A stretch of 64,000 nt of DNA from an uncultured Flavobacteriaceae bacterium (GCA_947493175.1 CANLQD010000002.1:806001-870000), one strand, 5' to 3'. Numbered from the stretch's first letter, positions 43,337-54,193 are shown. Numbers and translations: made by a program. Notes: generated by a model from the sequence alone, not told the origin.

Positions 43337-44662
43337 CTAGATATACTGATTGATAATATTTTCGAAAAGCTCTTGCTTGCCACTTTGTAAGGTGAGTTCA
43401 CCGTTGGCAACCGCGATTTCGTATAGGTCTTTTAGTTCTAAAGAGCCATTCTCAAAGTCTTTTCCTTTTCCAGCATCGAAGGACGCGTAGCGTTGGCTGC
43501 GTAATTTGGTGTAGGAGGAGGCCGAGATGATTTTATCGGCCGCTATCAACGCTCTGGCAAACGTATCGGCTCCACCGATATGCGCATGAAAGACATCTTC
43601 CATGTCTGTTGAATTTCTTCGAATCTTTGCGTCAAAATTGATACCGCCACCCTGGAGTCCACCGGCCTCTAAGAATACCAGCATCGCCTCGGTCAGTTCT
43701 AGTACGTTATTCGGGAACTGATCGGTGTCCCATCCGTTTTGGTAGTCGCCACGGTTTGCATCCATGCTGCCGAGCATACCTGCCTTCGCGGCCACGGCAA
43801 TCTCATGTTGAAAAGTATGTTGCGCCAAAGTAGCATGGTTGACTTCGATATTCATTTTGAAATCATTCTCCAAACCGTAGTCTTTTAAAAACCCAATGGC
43901 GGTAGCACAATCGAAATCGTACTGATGTTTCATGGGTTCCATTGGTTTTGGTTCAATAAAGAACGTTCCTTTGAAACCTTGTGAACGGGCATAGTCTCTG
44001 GCCATTGCCAAGAATTGGCCCATATGATCCAATTCACGCCCTAAATCGGTGTTCAAAAGCGACATATAACCTTCACGGCCTCCCCAAAATACATAGTTTT
44101 CCCCGTCCAATGCTATCGTCGCATCCAAGGCTAACTTGATCTGGCCACCTGCACGGGCGACCACATTGAAATCGGGGTTGGTCGCGGCGCCGTTCATATA
44201 TCTCGGATTGGAGAAACAATTCGCCGTTCCCCACAGTAGTTTAATCCCCGATGCCGCCTTCTTTTGCTTGATGTAATCCACAATGGTCGATAAGCGCTTT
44301 TCGGATTCGGAAAAGGTCGAAGCTTCCTGTATCAAATCAAAATCATGAAAGCAGAAGTAATCAAACCCCATTTTTCCGATAAATTCAAAAGCAGCATCGG
44401 CTTTATCCTTGGCAGCTTGTACCGGGTCAGTAGCCTGATCCCAAGGGAAGTTTTGCGTACCGGGACCAAAGGGATCCGCACCTTGGCCACAGAACGTATG
44501 CCAATACGCCACCGCGAACTTAAAATGCTCTCGCATCGTTTTCCCTGCGACTACTTGCTCAGGGTTATAGTATTTGAATGCGAACGGATTATCCGATTCT
44601 TTTCCTTCGAACTTGATTTCGCCGATTCCCTTAAAATATTCTTTATCTCCTACTACTACCAT
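43337..44662 (-). CDS. xylA: Xylose isomerase
   Basis: 441 residues, class II length. Active-site and metal motifs: [12 protein letters not shown] (catalytic His), [18 protein letters not shown] (metal Glu), [17 protein letters not shown], and [20 protein letters not shown]. It converts D-xylose to D-xylulose in the cytosol. It starts 10 bp after xylB, so the operon order is xylB-xylA. Confidence 0.96.
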   Translation of the reverse strand: MVVVGDKEYFKGIGEIKFEGKESDNPFAFKYYNPEQVVAGKTMREHFKFAVAYWHTFCGQGADPFGPGTQNFPWDQATDPVQAAKDKADAAFEFIGKMGFDYFCFHDFDLIQEASTFSESEKRLSTIVDYIKQKKAASGIKLLWGTANCFSNPRYMNGAATNPDFNVVARAGGQIKLALDATIALDGENYVFWGGREGYMSLLNTDLGRELDHMGQFLAMARDYARSQGFKGTFFIEPKPMEPMKHQYDFDCATAIGFLKDYGLENDFKMNIEVNHATLAQHTFQHEIAVAAKAGMLGSMDANRGDYQNGWDTDQFPNNVLELTEAMLVFLEAGGLQGGGINFDAKIRRNSTDMEDVFHAHIGGADTFARALIAADKIISASSYTKLRSQRYASFDAGKGKDFENGSLELKDLYEIAVANGELTLQSGKQELFENIINQYI

Positions 44663-44672
44663 GCTATTATTC

Positions 44673-46157
44673 TTATTGATTACTAATTGATTTCAGTTCT
44701 TTTTTCCAGCCTTCATATGCTTTTACATAAGGCTCCTGATCTAACGAGGGTTTAAAAGTGCTTACATAGTCGTTGTTCATCACATACGATCCGAATTGTT
44801 CAAAATCCCCTTGATGTAATCCGGCGGCCCTTGCAGCACCTATCGCACCCGTTGTATTATACAGTTCTATTTCATAACCGACCAAGGTGGCTACCGTATT
44901 TGCGAAAATTTCGGAGCGGAAGAGATTGTCATTACCCACTCTCATTACGTTAATGGAGATACCGTCGGATTTCATGATATCCATACCGTAAACGAACGAA
45001 AAGGCGATACCTTCCAAAGCCGCCCTGCAGACATGGGCCTTGGTGTGGTTGTTCAAGTTAACGTTCAACAGTCGTGACCCTATTTCCTGATTATTCAGCA
45101 TGCGTTCGGCCCCATTTCCGAACGGAATCATACAAACCCCATCGGAGCCAACGGGTACCTGTGCCGCCAACTCATTCATTTCTTGATACGAACTTACCGA
45201 TAAATTATTCAACAACCAGCGATATTGAATACCGGCCCCATTGATACACAAAAGTTTTCCGATTCGTGGATCGGCTCCCTGTACATAATTCACATGGGCA
45301 AAATTATTTACCCGCTCACTTTCCTTTACCGAAAGACTGTCAGTAACCGCATATACTACTCCCGAAGTGCCACCCGTCGCGGCAACTTCGCCGGGTTCAA
45401 AAACATTTAACGACAATGCATTGTTCGGCTGATCTCCGGCACGATAGTAAATAGGTGTTCCGGCGGTAAGACCACATTCAATAGCACCCTGTTCATTTAC
45501 CTTGGATTGCTCCCCAAAAGTAGCAACGATATCAGGAACCAGGTCATGGTCAAAACCATAGTGTTCTAAAACCAACTCGGCCACCCGACCTTCTTTAAAA
45601 TCCCATAGAATGCCTTCGGAAAGCCCAGAGATTGTGGTATTGATAACGCCGGACAACTTGTATGCGATATAGTCGCCCGGCAACATAAACTTATGAATTT
45701 GATCGTATAGCTCCGGTTCATTCTCTTTGACCCATTTCAATTTCGAAGCCGTGAAATTGGCAGGGGAATTTAGAAGGTGTTTTTTACACTGTTCAGGACC
45801 GATGGCTTCAAAAGCCGTATCTCCGATCTCTACTGCCCTACTATCGCACCAGATAATCGAGGGACGCAACGGTTTCCCTTGTTTATCGACCACAACAAGG
45901 CCATGCATTTGATAGGATATACCAATACCCAGGATGTGTTCCGAAGAAATATCCAATTCCCTTTTCAATCGTTGTATTGCCTTACATACATGCTCCCACC
46001 AATCATCAGGGTTTTGTTCTGCCCATCCATTTTTAACGGCCAACATACCCATCTCGGTTTCTGGCTCCTGCAACACACCGACACTTTTACCTGAAGAAAT
46101 CTCGACCAAGGACGCTTTGATAGAAGAACTCCCGATATCCAATCCCAAATAATACAT
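44673..46157 (-). CDS. xylB: Xylulokinase
   Basis: 494 residues of the FGGY family. ATP-site motif [18 protein letters not shown], substrate region [30 protein letters not shown], and the C-terminal [20 protein letters not shown] with [13 protein letters not shown]. It phosphorylates D-xylulose for the pentose phosphate pathway. A perfect 12-bp palindrome lies 11 bp before the start. Confidence 0.95.
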   Translation of the reverse strand: MYYLGLDIGSSSIKASLVEISSGKSVGVLQEPETEMGMLAVKNGWAEQNPDDWWEHVCKAIQRLKRELDISSEHILGIGISYQMHGLVVVDKQGKPLRPSIIWCDSRAVEIGDTAFEAIGPEQCKKHLLNSPANFTASKLKWVKENEPELYDQIHKFMLPGDYIAYKLSGVINTTISGLSEGILWDFKEGRVAELVLEHYGFDHDLVPDIVATFGEQSKVNEQGAIECGLTAGTPIYYRAGDQPNNALSLNVFEPGEVAATGGTSGVVYAVTDSLSVKESERVNNFAHVNYVQGADPRIGKLLCINGAGIQYRWLLNNLSVSSYQEMNELAAQVPVGSDGVCMIPFGNGAERMLNNQEIGSRLLNVNLNNHTKAHVCRAALEGIAFSFVYGMDIMKSDGISINVMRVGNDNLFRSEIFANTVATLVGYEIELYNTTGAIGAARAAGLHQGDFEQFGSYVMNNDYVSTFKPSLDQEPYVKAYEGWKKELKSISNQ

Positions 46158-46585
46158 CCGTATTTTTTTAATCGATTAACCATTTTCAATCTTAGCTCCT
46201 AATCAAAACAATGTAGCCGCTACATGAAAACTTTCTCGCCCTAAATATATAAAAAGGGACGTTAAGTTTAACCGTGTTGAAGCAAGCTGATCATATTGGC
46301 GTACTTTTCATCAAAATAAAGTCGGTGATGCTATAGACGGAAGTGAGATGCCTTATTCCAAAAGGTTCAAGCTAATCGTCATTTTGGCCATCAAGCTGCT
46401 TATCACTAGATGGTATCTTTTTACAACAAATTCTATTTGGGAAGTTAAAATCTTAAAACACATCTTATTTTTTTACGGAAATCATAATTTTAAACTATCT
46501 TTTCGCTGAAAATGTCATGTTCCGCATGGCAGTTGTATTAGTTGCCTATTTTCAAAATTCGTAAACAACCAAACTTTTTTCATAT
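46158..46585. promoter_or_regulatory. Divergent control region of xylBA and the MFS transporter
   Basis: 428 bp without a gene. Two perfect palindromes sit on the xylB side: TTAATCGATTAA (46168-46179), of the CG-centred type bound by LacI-family repressors, and ATGTAGC-C-GCTACAT (46211-46225). No regulator gene is in the neighbourhood. The middle part, 46235-46420, is unremarkable and shows no gene. Confidence 0.5.
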
Positions 46586-47827
46586 ATGGAAAACACATCG
46601 ACACAACATGCTATAAACACAAATCGACTCTTTTATGGAAGTTGTTTTGCCTTGATTACTACCGCCTTCTCATACAGCTTAAGGGCTGGAGTACTACCAC
46701 AATTGGGTGAAGAATTTAGTCTTTCAGGACAGCAGTTAGGGGTAATCAACTCTATGTGGTTCTATGGATTTCCTCTCGCAATGATTATTGGTGGGTTAAT
46801 TTACCATTCGGTAGGTCCAAAAAAAATCATGCAATTTGCATTTCTTTCTCATTTGATAGGTATTATTTTAACAATTTACTCCGGTGGGTACATTGGTCTT
46901 TTGATATCTACCTTTCTAATAGGTTTGGGTAATGGATGTACGGAAGCCGCCTGTAACCCTATGATTGCAGACAGTGCTACTGGAAAAAAAATGAACACTT
47001 TGCTGAACCGTTTTCATATGTGGTTTCCTGGTGGTATTGTATTGGGTAGTCTGATTTCAACTTTAATGACAAGTTTAGAGTTAGGATGGCAAGCTCAAAT
47101 TTGGGTTATTCTAATACCAACTTTGATATATGCGTATCTATTTCTGGGTCAAACTTTTCCCGAGCCATCTGTTAAAGAAGCCAAAACCTTATCTGGGAAC
47201 TTAAAGGGTATGGCAACGCCACTATTCATTTTCATAGCTTTCTGTATGGCGTTAACCGCAATTACGGAATTTGTTCCAGGGCAATGGGTAAAATTGATTT
47301 TAGATAAATCAGGGGCAGACGCAATGATAATCTTAGCTCTAGTATCAGGTGTAATGGCTATTGGCAGATATTTCGGGGGTGACTTCGTTCATAGGTTCGA
47401 TCAAACCGGTGTTCTACTGGGATCTGCCGTATTAGCCACGATTGGTATGTTTTTACTAAGCACACAAACGGGCCTAATGACCTATCTAGCTGCTGCGATT
47501 TTTGGAATGGGGCTTTGCTATTTTTGGCCTAATATGATTGGATTCGTTGCTGAAAAAATACCTAAAAGCGGTGCGCTGGGGATGTCTGTTATCGGAGCAA
47601 TTGGTATGTTCATGACGGCGAATATGCAACCGATATTTGGAGGTTGGATTGATGCGGCTAGAGAAAGGGCAACATCTATGGGACTTACAGGAGACGCTTT
47701 GGAATTAGCTGCAGGTCAAGAAACATTGAAAACGATGATTACTTTTCCCGGTGTTCTAATCGTGCTATTTACGATACTTTACTTTTGGATGAAAAGCAGA
47801 AAAAAAGCTCAGGTCGCTACCGCTTAG
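46586..47827 (+). CDS. MFS sugar transporter
   Basis: 413 residues with about 12 membrane segments. It starts NRLFYGSCFALITTAFSYSL; the loop GGLIYHSVGPKKIMQFAFLS is the MFS motif A region, and AITEFVPGQWVKLIL opens the second half. The FucP-like layout and the position divergent from xylBA suggest a pentose or other monosaccharide substrate, which is inference. Base composition is visibly more AT-rich than the neighbouring genes. Confidence 0.82.
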   Translation: MENTSTQHAINTNRLFYGSCFALITTAFSYSLRAGVLPQLGEEFSLSGQQLGVINSMWFYGFPLAMIIGGLIYHSVGPKKIMQFAFLSHLIGIILTIYSGGYIGLLISTFLIGLGNGCTEAACNPMIADSATGKKMNTLLNRFHMWFPGGIVLGSLISTLMTSLELGWQAQIWVILIPTLIYAYLFLGQTFPEPSVKEAKTLSGNLKGMATPLFIFIAFCMALTAITEFVPGQWVKLILDKSGADAMIILALVSGVMAIGRYFGGDFVHRFDQTGVLLGSAVLATIGMFLLSTQTGLMTYLAAAIFGMGLCYFWPNMIGFVAEKIPKSGALGMSVIGAIGMFMTANMQPIFGGWIDAARERATSMGLTGDALELAAGQETLKTMITFPGVLIVLFTILYFWMKSRKKAQVATA

Positions 47828-47849
47828 TAATAGTCAAACAATTAATTCT

Positions 47850-47882
47850 AAAAGCCCCTATTTTTAAGAAATAGGGGCTTTT
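47850..47882. terminator. Terminator after the MFS transporter
   Basis: AAAAGCCCCTATTT, loop TTAAG, AAATAGGGGCTTTT. It also lies just past the 3' end of the leftward glucan locus and can serve both directions. Confidence 0.92.
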
Positions 47883-47967
47883 AGCTTTTTATGATCAATT
47901 GGTTCTTCTCTCCGCCAAAGTGATTCCCGTGTTATAGGGTTATCCGAAAAACGACATTTGCGGAAAT

Positions 47968-48876
47968 CTAAAACTTCAATCGTTCATGTTTATCCCATAA
48001 CCCCCAATAAGCCCCCACATCGCCTTCATCTCCCGTTTTCCATGACTCATCGAAAGAAGAAAAATAAAATATGTCGATGTTTTCCGTTACAGACCATACT
48101 TGGGTATCGATAAAGTATTTCATGGCGTTTTCCGCCGATGAAACAGCTCCCTTTAGACGACCTCCTTCACTCGGCCAACCAGTTTCGGTAATGATTACCT
48201 TTTTACCCTTTGCCGCATCGGTTGCTTGCCCGAACATCTGTTTCATATGGTTTAATGAATACGCAATGGGGCATCCTTCCCAATAGGGATAACAATTCGA
48301 AAGTATCACGTCACAGGCTTCGGTAATCTTAGGGTGATTGGTGAATTCATAATAGGCGTCTACATAACCGACCGGGACTCCCGGCAAGGCTGTTTTTACC
48401 CGCTCTATATATGAAAGCAACTCTCTTTCATTCAATTCGTTTCTATAGAGTACCTCGTTTCCGACAGCAGCTATGTTGACATATCCTTTCTTCCCCAGCT
48501 GAATCAAAGCTTCCAATTCCTTTTCGTTGGTTTCCAAGTCATCGCTCAACCACGCACCAACCATGGTCTGGAGTCCATTTTTATGGGCGATTCGAGGTAT
48601 GTGTTCATTTCCTTCGATACAAGAAAAAGAACGTATCCATTTGGTATACGGTTTTAAAATCCCGATTCTTCGTTCTACTTGTTCCTCGGTAATTATATCT
48701 CCAGGTCCTTGCCCGTCTTCATACATACTGAAGCAGATACCATGCATGCCATTTTGCAAGGTATTTCTCCAAAGTTGTTGTAAACGCTCTCTGGTATAAT
48801 TATTTAAATCGACTCCCTTGGTCAAGCTACTCGTAGTTTCGGGGAGTGTAAAATGATGACCTTTTCTATATGACAT
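47968..48876 (-). CDS. GH17-family glycosidase without signal peptide (cytoplasmic)
   Basis: 302 residues, the single GH17 barrel. Acid/base Glu141 in IAAVGNEVLYR and nucleophile Glu231 in IITETGWPSEGG. The end FYFSSFDESWK...WGLWDKHERLKF is the usual C-terminus. No signal peptide, so it should act in the cytoplasm on imported beta-1,3-gluco-oligosaccharides, as hydrolase or transglycosidase. It is a close paralogue of the GH17 domain of the preceding fusion gene (shared YVDAYY, AVGNEVLYR, TETGWPS, FYFSSFDESWK). Last gene of the locus. Confidence 0.9.
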   Translation of the reverse strand: MSYRKGHHFTLPETTSSLTKGVDLNNYTRERLQQLWRNTLQNGMHGICFSMYEDGQGPGDIITEEQVERRIGILKPYTKWIRSFSCIEGNEHIPRIAHKNGLQTMVGAWLSDDLETNEKELEALIQLGKKGYVNIAAVGNEVLYRNELNERELLSYIERVKTALPGVPVGYVDAYYEFTNHPKITEACDVILSNCYPYWEGCPIAYSLNHMKQMFGQATDAAKGKKVIITETGWPSEGGRLKGAVSSAENAMKYFIDTQVWSVTENIDIFYFSSFDESWKTGDEGDVGAYWGLWDKHERLKF

Positions 48877-48952
48877 GATTTTTTACTTTACTTACACTGT
48901 TTCATTCTTCTCTTTCATCTTGGTATTATTAATGCAGAAAGTTTAAACCACT

Positions 48953-51322
48953 TCAATACTTAAAGTTCTCATCGGCATCCCATAAGCCCCATGAGGTACC
49001 GGCCCAACCCTCAAAATGAATTTTCCAGGATTCATCGAAAGAGGAAAAGTAAAACATATCGATGTTCTCCTTTTCTGCCCATTGCTGTGTCTTAATAAAA
49101 TAATTCAGGACGTTTTCTTCCGAGGGTACCGCACCACCTACAACTTCCCCCCTACTTGGCCAGCCTGTTTCTGTAATAATCACTTTTTTGCCCTGTACCG
49201 CCTTCAGTGTTTTTAGATACATTTCTTGCAAATACCATCCGGCACTTTGGATATTGGCCCCTTCCCAAAATGGATAGCAATTGGCAAGGATAATATCGCA
49301 TTCCGAAGCTAATTGAGGCCTATCAATAAATTGATAATAAGCATCTACATACCCTACCGGGACGTACTTTGAGTGCTTCTTCACCTCTTGTATGTATTCA
49401 ATAATGGTTTCTTCATTCAATTCTCCACGATAGAGTACTTCATTCCCTACTGCGGCCACATCGACCAAGTTCGCTTTCATGAGCGCGATAAGTGCTTCTA
49501 TTTCTTCTTTATTGCTTTCCAAATCATTATCCAACCAGGCTCCTACCAAGGTATTGAGTCCCATCTCCTTGGCTATTTTAGGAATTTTCTCATGCCCGTT
49601 CGTGCAGGAGAAAACCCGTACCCATCTTGTATGTTGTTTTAGTACCTCTAAGCGTTTCCTTATCTGTATTTCACTAATGGGGTCCCCCGGTTCTTGCCCT
49701 GTTTGATAGGCGCTAAAACAGATACCGGACATTCCTTTATCAAAAACAGTATGGAATTCCGTTTTTAGCGCTTTTGGCGACATCGTCTCGAAATCGACCT
49801 TGGAAGTAAAGTAATCTGGATATTTTTCCTTGAAATCAGTTTCTGATTCCGCAGTAAAACGCATATTTGAAAGCAGGCCGATTTGCCGATATCCAGAGCC
49901 CTTGATTCCCTTTCTCTTCTCTAGCTCCTTACTGATTTCATTGGCCTTCTCTTCGGTAATGTCATAATTACGCATTACGTAAATAGCAATCAAAGTACCT
50001 ATTATCGGAAATCCGGAGTAGAATGCCCTGAGACCAAAAATAGCACCCTCTGGTTGTGTTGCCGCATCAGGATTAAAACCGACCACCGACATGATGGTAC
50101 CGGTCAATAGACCGGCAATGGCAAAGCCAAACTTGACCATCCACCAATAAATGGCACCGAAGACTCCTTCTCTTCGCTCTCCGGTATTCAGTTCATCCAA
50201 ATCGATTACATCTGCGGTCATCGACATCATTAAGGTAAACAGACTCCCAATACCAAATGAGAAAAAAGGCAAGGCAAATATGAACATATAAGGTTTACCT
50301 GGTATAAAAAGGAACCAAAGCATGATATAACCTACAATAGAAATGGCTTGAGAGATGATAAAAGCCTTCTTTTTGCCCATCTTTTTAGACATCTGGGTAA
50401 TAATCGGAATAACAATAAATGTCGTAGCCAAAGCACCTATACTTCCAAAAAGTGTTGGCCAAATTCCCGCTGCCGCTGCGTCGCCATTGAACAAATAGTA
50501 CACCACGATAAAAAAGGAAAAACTGGCTATCGTATAAAAGGTATTGTAGATTAAAAAGGTCGCAATACACAGTTGCCTAAAAGGTCTTGATTGAAAGGCT
50601 TCTTTGAAACCGTCAACAATTTTTCTCAAACTACCGCCTATCGTATTTAGGTTCAAGGGTGCGTAGTCTGCGTCTACCGTAGACTCGCTTTTGATAAAGA
50701 TTGCGGGTACCATGGCAAAAACCATACAGGCCACACCCACATATATCGCTAATTCCCTTGTCGCCACGTCTGCGGACGTAAACCAGCTTTGATCGTACAT
50801 AAACACCCAAAACCAGGGTGCAATGACCCATGCCCATTGCCCTATCCATTGGGCGATAGCCATAATATCGGTACGTTCATGAAAATCGTTGCTCATTTCA
50901 TACCCCATGGCAACATAGGGTACGCTGAAAATGGTGAGTCCCAAATAAAAAACAAAAGACCAAAGCAAAAAGTAAGTGAAATTGTAATCTACCCCATTTT
51001 CACGATACAATTGCCACATAATCACGAACGAAACACCCATGATCAAAGCCCCTAAAAAAACATAGTGCCTACGCCTTCCCCATTTTGATTTTGTATTATC
51101 CGATATAAAGCCCATAACCGGGTCTGTAATAGAATCAAAGATTCTGGGGAGGAAGAACAACACGCCCCACATCCAACCAGGGAAGCCTAGATCTTGTACT
51201 AAGACGACCATAAATATGCCCAATATGGCCGGAAACATCTGATTTGCAAACATTCCGACACCAAAGGCCACTTTTTGGCCAAATGAGACTCTATTTGTTG
51301 CTACTGTTGTTCGATCTGACAT
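48953..51322 (-). CDS. Fusion of a GPH-type sugar:cation symporter with a C-terminal GH17 domain
   Basis: 789 residues in one uninterrupted frame. Residues ~10-452 are a complete 12-segment GPH/MelB-like transporter: FFLPRIFDSITDPVMGFISD and TKSKWGRRRHYVFLGAL. A charged linker (~453-480) leads to a full GH17 barrel (~485-789) with Glu628 in VAAVGNEVLYR and Glu718 in IITETGWPSRGE. With an even number of membrane segments the GH17 domain would face the cytoplasm. By design it would take up gluco-oligosaccharides and process them at the exit. A split into two genes is not supported: no stop, and no second start context at the junction. It lies between GH30 and the paralogous stand-alone GH17. 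Confidence 0.92.
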   Translation of the reverse strand: MSDRTTVATNRVSFGQKVAFGVGMFANQMFPAILGIFMVVLVQDLGFPGWMWGVLFFLPRIFDSITDPVMGFISDNTKSKWGRRRHYVFLGALIMGVSFVIMWQLYRENGVDYNFTYFLLWSFVFYLGLTIFSVPYVAMGYEMSNDFHERTDIMAIAQWIGQWAWVIAPWFWVFMYDQSWFTSADVATRELAIYVGVACMVFAMVPAIFIKSESTVDADYAPLNLNTIGGSLRKIVDGFKEAFQSRPFRQLCIATFLIYNTFYTIASFSFFIVVYYLFNGDAAAAGIWPTLFGSIGALATTFIVIPIITQMSKKMGKKKAFIISQAISIVGYIMLWFLFIPGKPYMFIFALPFFSFGIGSLFTLMMSMTADVIDLDELNTGERREGVFGAIYWWMVKFGFAIAGLLTGTIMSVVGFNPDAATQPEGAIFGLRAFYSGFPIIGTLIAIYVMRNYDITEEKANEISKELEKRKGIKGSGYRQIGLLSNMRFTAESETDFKEKYPDYFTSKVDFETMSPKALKTEFHTVFDKGMSGICFSAYQTGQEPGDPISEIQIRKRLEVLKQHTRWVRVFSCTNGHEKIPKIAKEMGLNTLVGAWLDNDLESNKEEIEALIALMKANLVDVAAVGNEVLYRGELNEETIIEYIQEVKKHSKYVPVGYVDAYYQFIDRPQLASECDIILANCYPFWEGANIQSAGWYLQEMYLKTLKAVQGKKVIITETGWPSRGEVVGGAVPSEENVLNYFIKTQQWAEKENIDMFYFSSFDESWKIHFEGWAGTSWGLWDADENFKY

Positions 51323-51362
51323 GTCTTTCTTTTTAGTTAGTTTTTATTACCTTTCTTGTTAG

Positions 51363-52847
51363 TTAGGGAATAACTATTGTTTGAATGGACTGGGCGTTCA
51401 TTTGCACGGTAGTTCTTTTCTCTCCAAGCACAAGACTTATATTTTTTGCATTTTTACCTTCGTTGAAAAGAACAACTGCAATGGAGCCGTCCAAATTTTT
51501 GGCAGCCGTTACCAACAATGCAGTATCCGAGCTTTCAAACCCGATTCGTTTTGCGCCGGGTCTAATGAACCTGCTAAAATGGCTTAGGGTGTAGTATAGG
51601 GGGGTAAAGTACACCTCATCATTTTCGGGGTCAACAATGACCGGAGCCACGCACCAGTTTTTGAACCAGTTCGGGCCACCTTGCTTATCCAAAACCATAT
51701 TCCAATCGATCCAACCGTCTACCCAATTATTTAAACAACCGATCATATCCCGTGCGTACCTCGTTACCGGGGCATACTTTGGGTGTAAGTATTTGTCTTT
51801 CTCAGGAGCCCAGTCCCAACCCCAGTCGGTCGCCTCCTTTGTCCAATACCAGGCATCGTCTTTCCATTTCGGAATTTCGGCATCTACGCAGGCTTCGGTC
51901 TGTATCAAATGTTTATTAGGTGCTTTTTGGTGTGCATACTGAAGTGCTTCGGGAAAAACTTCATAGGTACTTGCATACCAATGTATAGCGGTACCGTCAT
52001 AGTATTTTGAAGTTACCTCATCTTTATACATCGCATCTACCCATTCGTTCAGGTGTTCACGATTTTGATCGTAACCCAATATTTTCACGTCATGCCCATG
52101 GGCCTCCAGTTTAGGTCCTAAGTGGTTTTGAACAAAATCGGTCATTTCTTCAGCGGTAAAATGCATACTCTCCCAATTGTTATCGTTGCCCAAGGGTTCA
52201 TTCTCCACGGTAAAACCCCAGATATCAATACCTTCGGCTTTGTATGCTTCGATGTATTTAGAAAAGAATAAGGCCCATGTCTCGTTATATTCAGGTAACA
52301 ACTTTCCGCCTCTCCAATCTTTATTATCTTTCATCCATGGTGGGGCCGTCCATGGGGAGGATACAATCTTAAATCCGTCTTTTGAAACCGCCATGGCGTC
52401 TTGGATCATCGGAATGATGTCGTCTTGATCCTCCTTGATCGAGAAACTCTCTAATGCAGCATCGCCTTCAACCGGTGCATAGGAATAATTGCTTAACGAA
52501 AAATCACAGGAGTTCATATGGGTACGGGTCAATGAATATTTTGCCCCACTTTCCCCGAAATACGCTTCCAAAACTTTGTTTCGGTTTGCCCTACTCAATT
52601 TATTCAGTAATGAGGCCGAGGCTTCTGTAAAGGAACCACCAAATCCCGTAATCGTCTGATACTCTTCGTCAGGAACTATTTTTACCAGTATGGGTTCCGC
52701 AACAGTTTCAAAATGGGTCAGCTCTTTCATTTTATGACCGTTGGCCGAAGTTTCATACACTTCTACCTCCAACGATGTTATCTTTTGATTACAGCTTACC
52801 ATAAACAAGGCAATAAGTATAATGAGGTGATACGCGACGCTCTTCAT
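51363..52847 (-). CDS. GH30 glucosidase/endo-1,6-beta-glucanase lipoprotein
   Basis: 494 residues. Lipobox Cys19 in LFMVSCNQK without acidic residues after it, so probably periplasmic. GH30 catalytic motifs: acid/base Glu217 in GFTVENEPLGND and nucleophile Glu318 in LIQTEACVDAE; substrate region SSPWTAPPWMKDN. In laminarin loci GH30 enzymes usually remove beta-1,6-linked branches, which is the likely role here. 40 bp upstream of the fusion gene. Confidence 0.92.
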   Translation of the reverse strand: MKSVAYHLIILIALFMVSCNQKITSLEVEVYETSANGHKMKELTHFETVAEPILVKIVPDEEYQTITGFGGSFTEASASLLNKLSRANRNKVLEAYFGESGAKYSLTRTHMNSCDFSLSNYSYAPVEGDAALESFSIKEDQDDIIPMIQDAMAVSKDGFKIVSSPWTAPPWMKDNKDWRGGKLLPEYNETWALFFSKYIEAYKAEGIDIWGFTVENEPLGNDNNWESMHFTAEEMTDFVQNHLGPKLEAHGHDVKILGYDQNREHLNEWVDAMYKDEVTSKYYDGTAIHWYASTYEVFPEALQYAHQKAPNKHLIQTEACVDAEIPKWKDDAWYWTKEATDWGWDWAPEKDKYLHPKYAPVTRYARDMIGCLNNWVDGWIDWNMVLDKQGGPNWFKNWCVAPVIVDPENDEVYFTPLYYTLSHFSRFIRPGAKRIGFESSDTALLVTAAKNLDGSIAVVLFNEGKNAKNISLVLGEKRTTVQMNAQSIQTIVIP

Positions 52848-52877
52848 ATTTTGTTCTTATTGAACTCATTTATAACA

Positions 52878-54182
52878 CTAATCACTTGTAGCCGTCTCCT
52901 TGGCTATAGGGGGCGCTAAGACTTCTTGTAACAATTCTTCTTTGTCTCCCTGATACGTTTTTGTAATCGGATTTCCGTCTCGGGTGAGCCCATCAAAGGC
53001 ACCCTTATCGACCAAGTCCCATAGGGCAAACTTGGCCTGGCTTTTTAGATTGATCAATCCAAAATGGTTCTCGGAGCCCTGCGGATTTTGTGCATCTTTC
53101 CATTGTTCATCAAATCCTTCGAAATAAAAACAGGAGATACCTGCCTCATTTGTCCATTCGCGCATATGTCGATAATACATGGCTTCCTTGTATTCATCCG
53201 TTGCTTTCGACCCATCGGTTCCATACTGACCATTCGAGGTCGTTGCCCATCCAGTTTCACCGATGTGTATAGGCTTATCGACGCCCAGGCTTTTCATATA
53301 ATCATACACTCCTTTATACTGGGTCATGGCATATTTTTTTGCCCGTAGCATAGCAGCATCTATTTTTTCCAAATCAGATAGGTTTTTTTCTGCTTCCGGT
53401 ACGCCCCAAAATGCCGGATTGTAATGCGTGTCGTGCATCGGGTAGGTATGCATCGAGAGAAAATCGACCGCCTTGATCAAGTTGTTCAAGTCTTCTACAT
53501 GATACTCGGCATCTCCCCCACCCCAAGACGCAAAATTGTCGGAACTCGTTATCCAGAGGTCTTTAGAGAGACTGCCCGACTTCTTTAAGTCTTGCAAATG
53601 ATTTACCCATTTTAAAATTACACCTGGCTGCACGTAGTACGTGGTCGCCCATTTTACCATGGCCTCATTACCCACTGCAAGTATCTTAACAATGTCGGGG
53701 TATAGATTTGCCAATCTGACCGCTTCTTCGATTTCGACTGCGTTTCTTTCACTTTCCTGATGATGGTCGGGTTCTTGGTCGGTCCATGCATTTTTACAAT
53801 CGATCCAAGCACCGAGCATCACATACATTTCAAAGTCGGGATTTTCCTTCTTTAAATCACTTATCGCCCGTAATACGTTCGAAGCGTGTGGTAGATGTAC
53901 CTTATAGGTGCGTATGATTTTTACACCCATAGCGGCCAAGATCTTCATATCTTCCTTCAGTTCATCCAAGGTGGGTTCAATGTCATGATCCACCTGTCGA
54001 TACCCCCCATAAGACATGGCTAAATATGCCGGATTTCCTAAAATGTCCTTTGCACTTATACTCGATTCGTTTATCACAGTCTCTGCTTTGTTTTCTGTTT
54101 TTGAATTGTTTTTACATGAAAAAGCCAGCGCTACGAACAGCGTAAAAATGATGGTACGGATACTCTTTTTTCTATTCTTCAT
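52878..54182 (-). CDS. GH17 glucanase-like lipoprotein
   Basis: 434 residues. Lipobox Cys23 in VALAFSCKNN, not acidic afterwards, so likely periplasmic. GH17 catalytic Glu173 in ILAVGNEAMVKW and Glu309 in IHIGETGWATTS. FYFEGFDEQWK and NHFGLINLKSQAKF near the end. Distinct in sequence from the two cytoplasmic-type GH17s. It is expected to cut or trim beta-1,3-gluco-oligosaccharides after import through the outer membrane. Confidence 0.9.
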   Translation of the reverse strand: MKNRKKSIRTIIFTLFVALAFSCKNNSKTENKAETVINESSISAKDILGNPAYLAMSYGGYRQVDHDIEPTLDELKEDMKILAAMGVKIIRTYKVHLPHASNVLRAISDLKKENPDFEMYVMLGAWIDCKNAWTDQEPDHHQESERNAVEIEEAVRLANLYPDIVKILAVGNEAMVKWATTYYVQPGVILKWVNHLQDLKKSGSLSKDLWITSSDNFASWGGGDAEYHVEDLNNLIKAVDFLSMHTYPMHDTHYNPAFWGVPEAEKNLSDLEKIDAAMLRAKKYAMTQYKGVYDYMKSLGVDKPIHIGETGWATTSNGQYGTDGSKATDEYKEAMYYRHMREWTNEAGISCFYFEGFDEQWKDAQNPQGSENHFGLINLKSQAKFALWDLVDKGAFDGLTRDGNPITKTYQGDKEELLQEVLAPPIAKETATSD

Positions 54183-54193
54183 GCACGGTTGAT

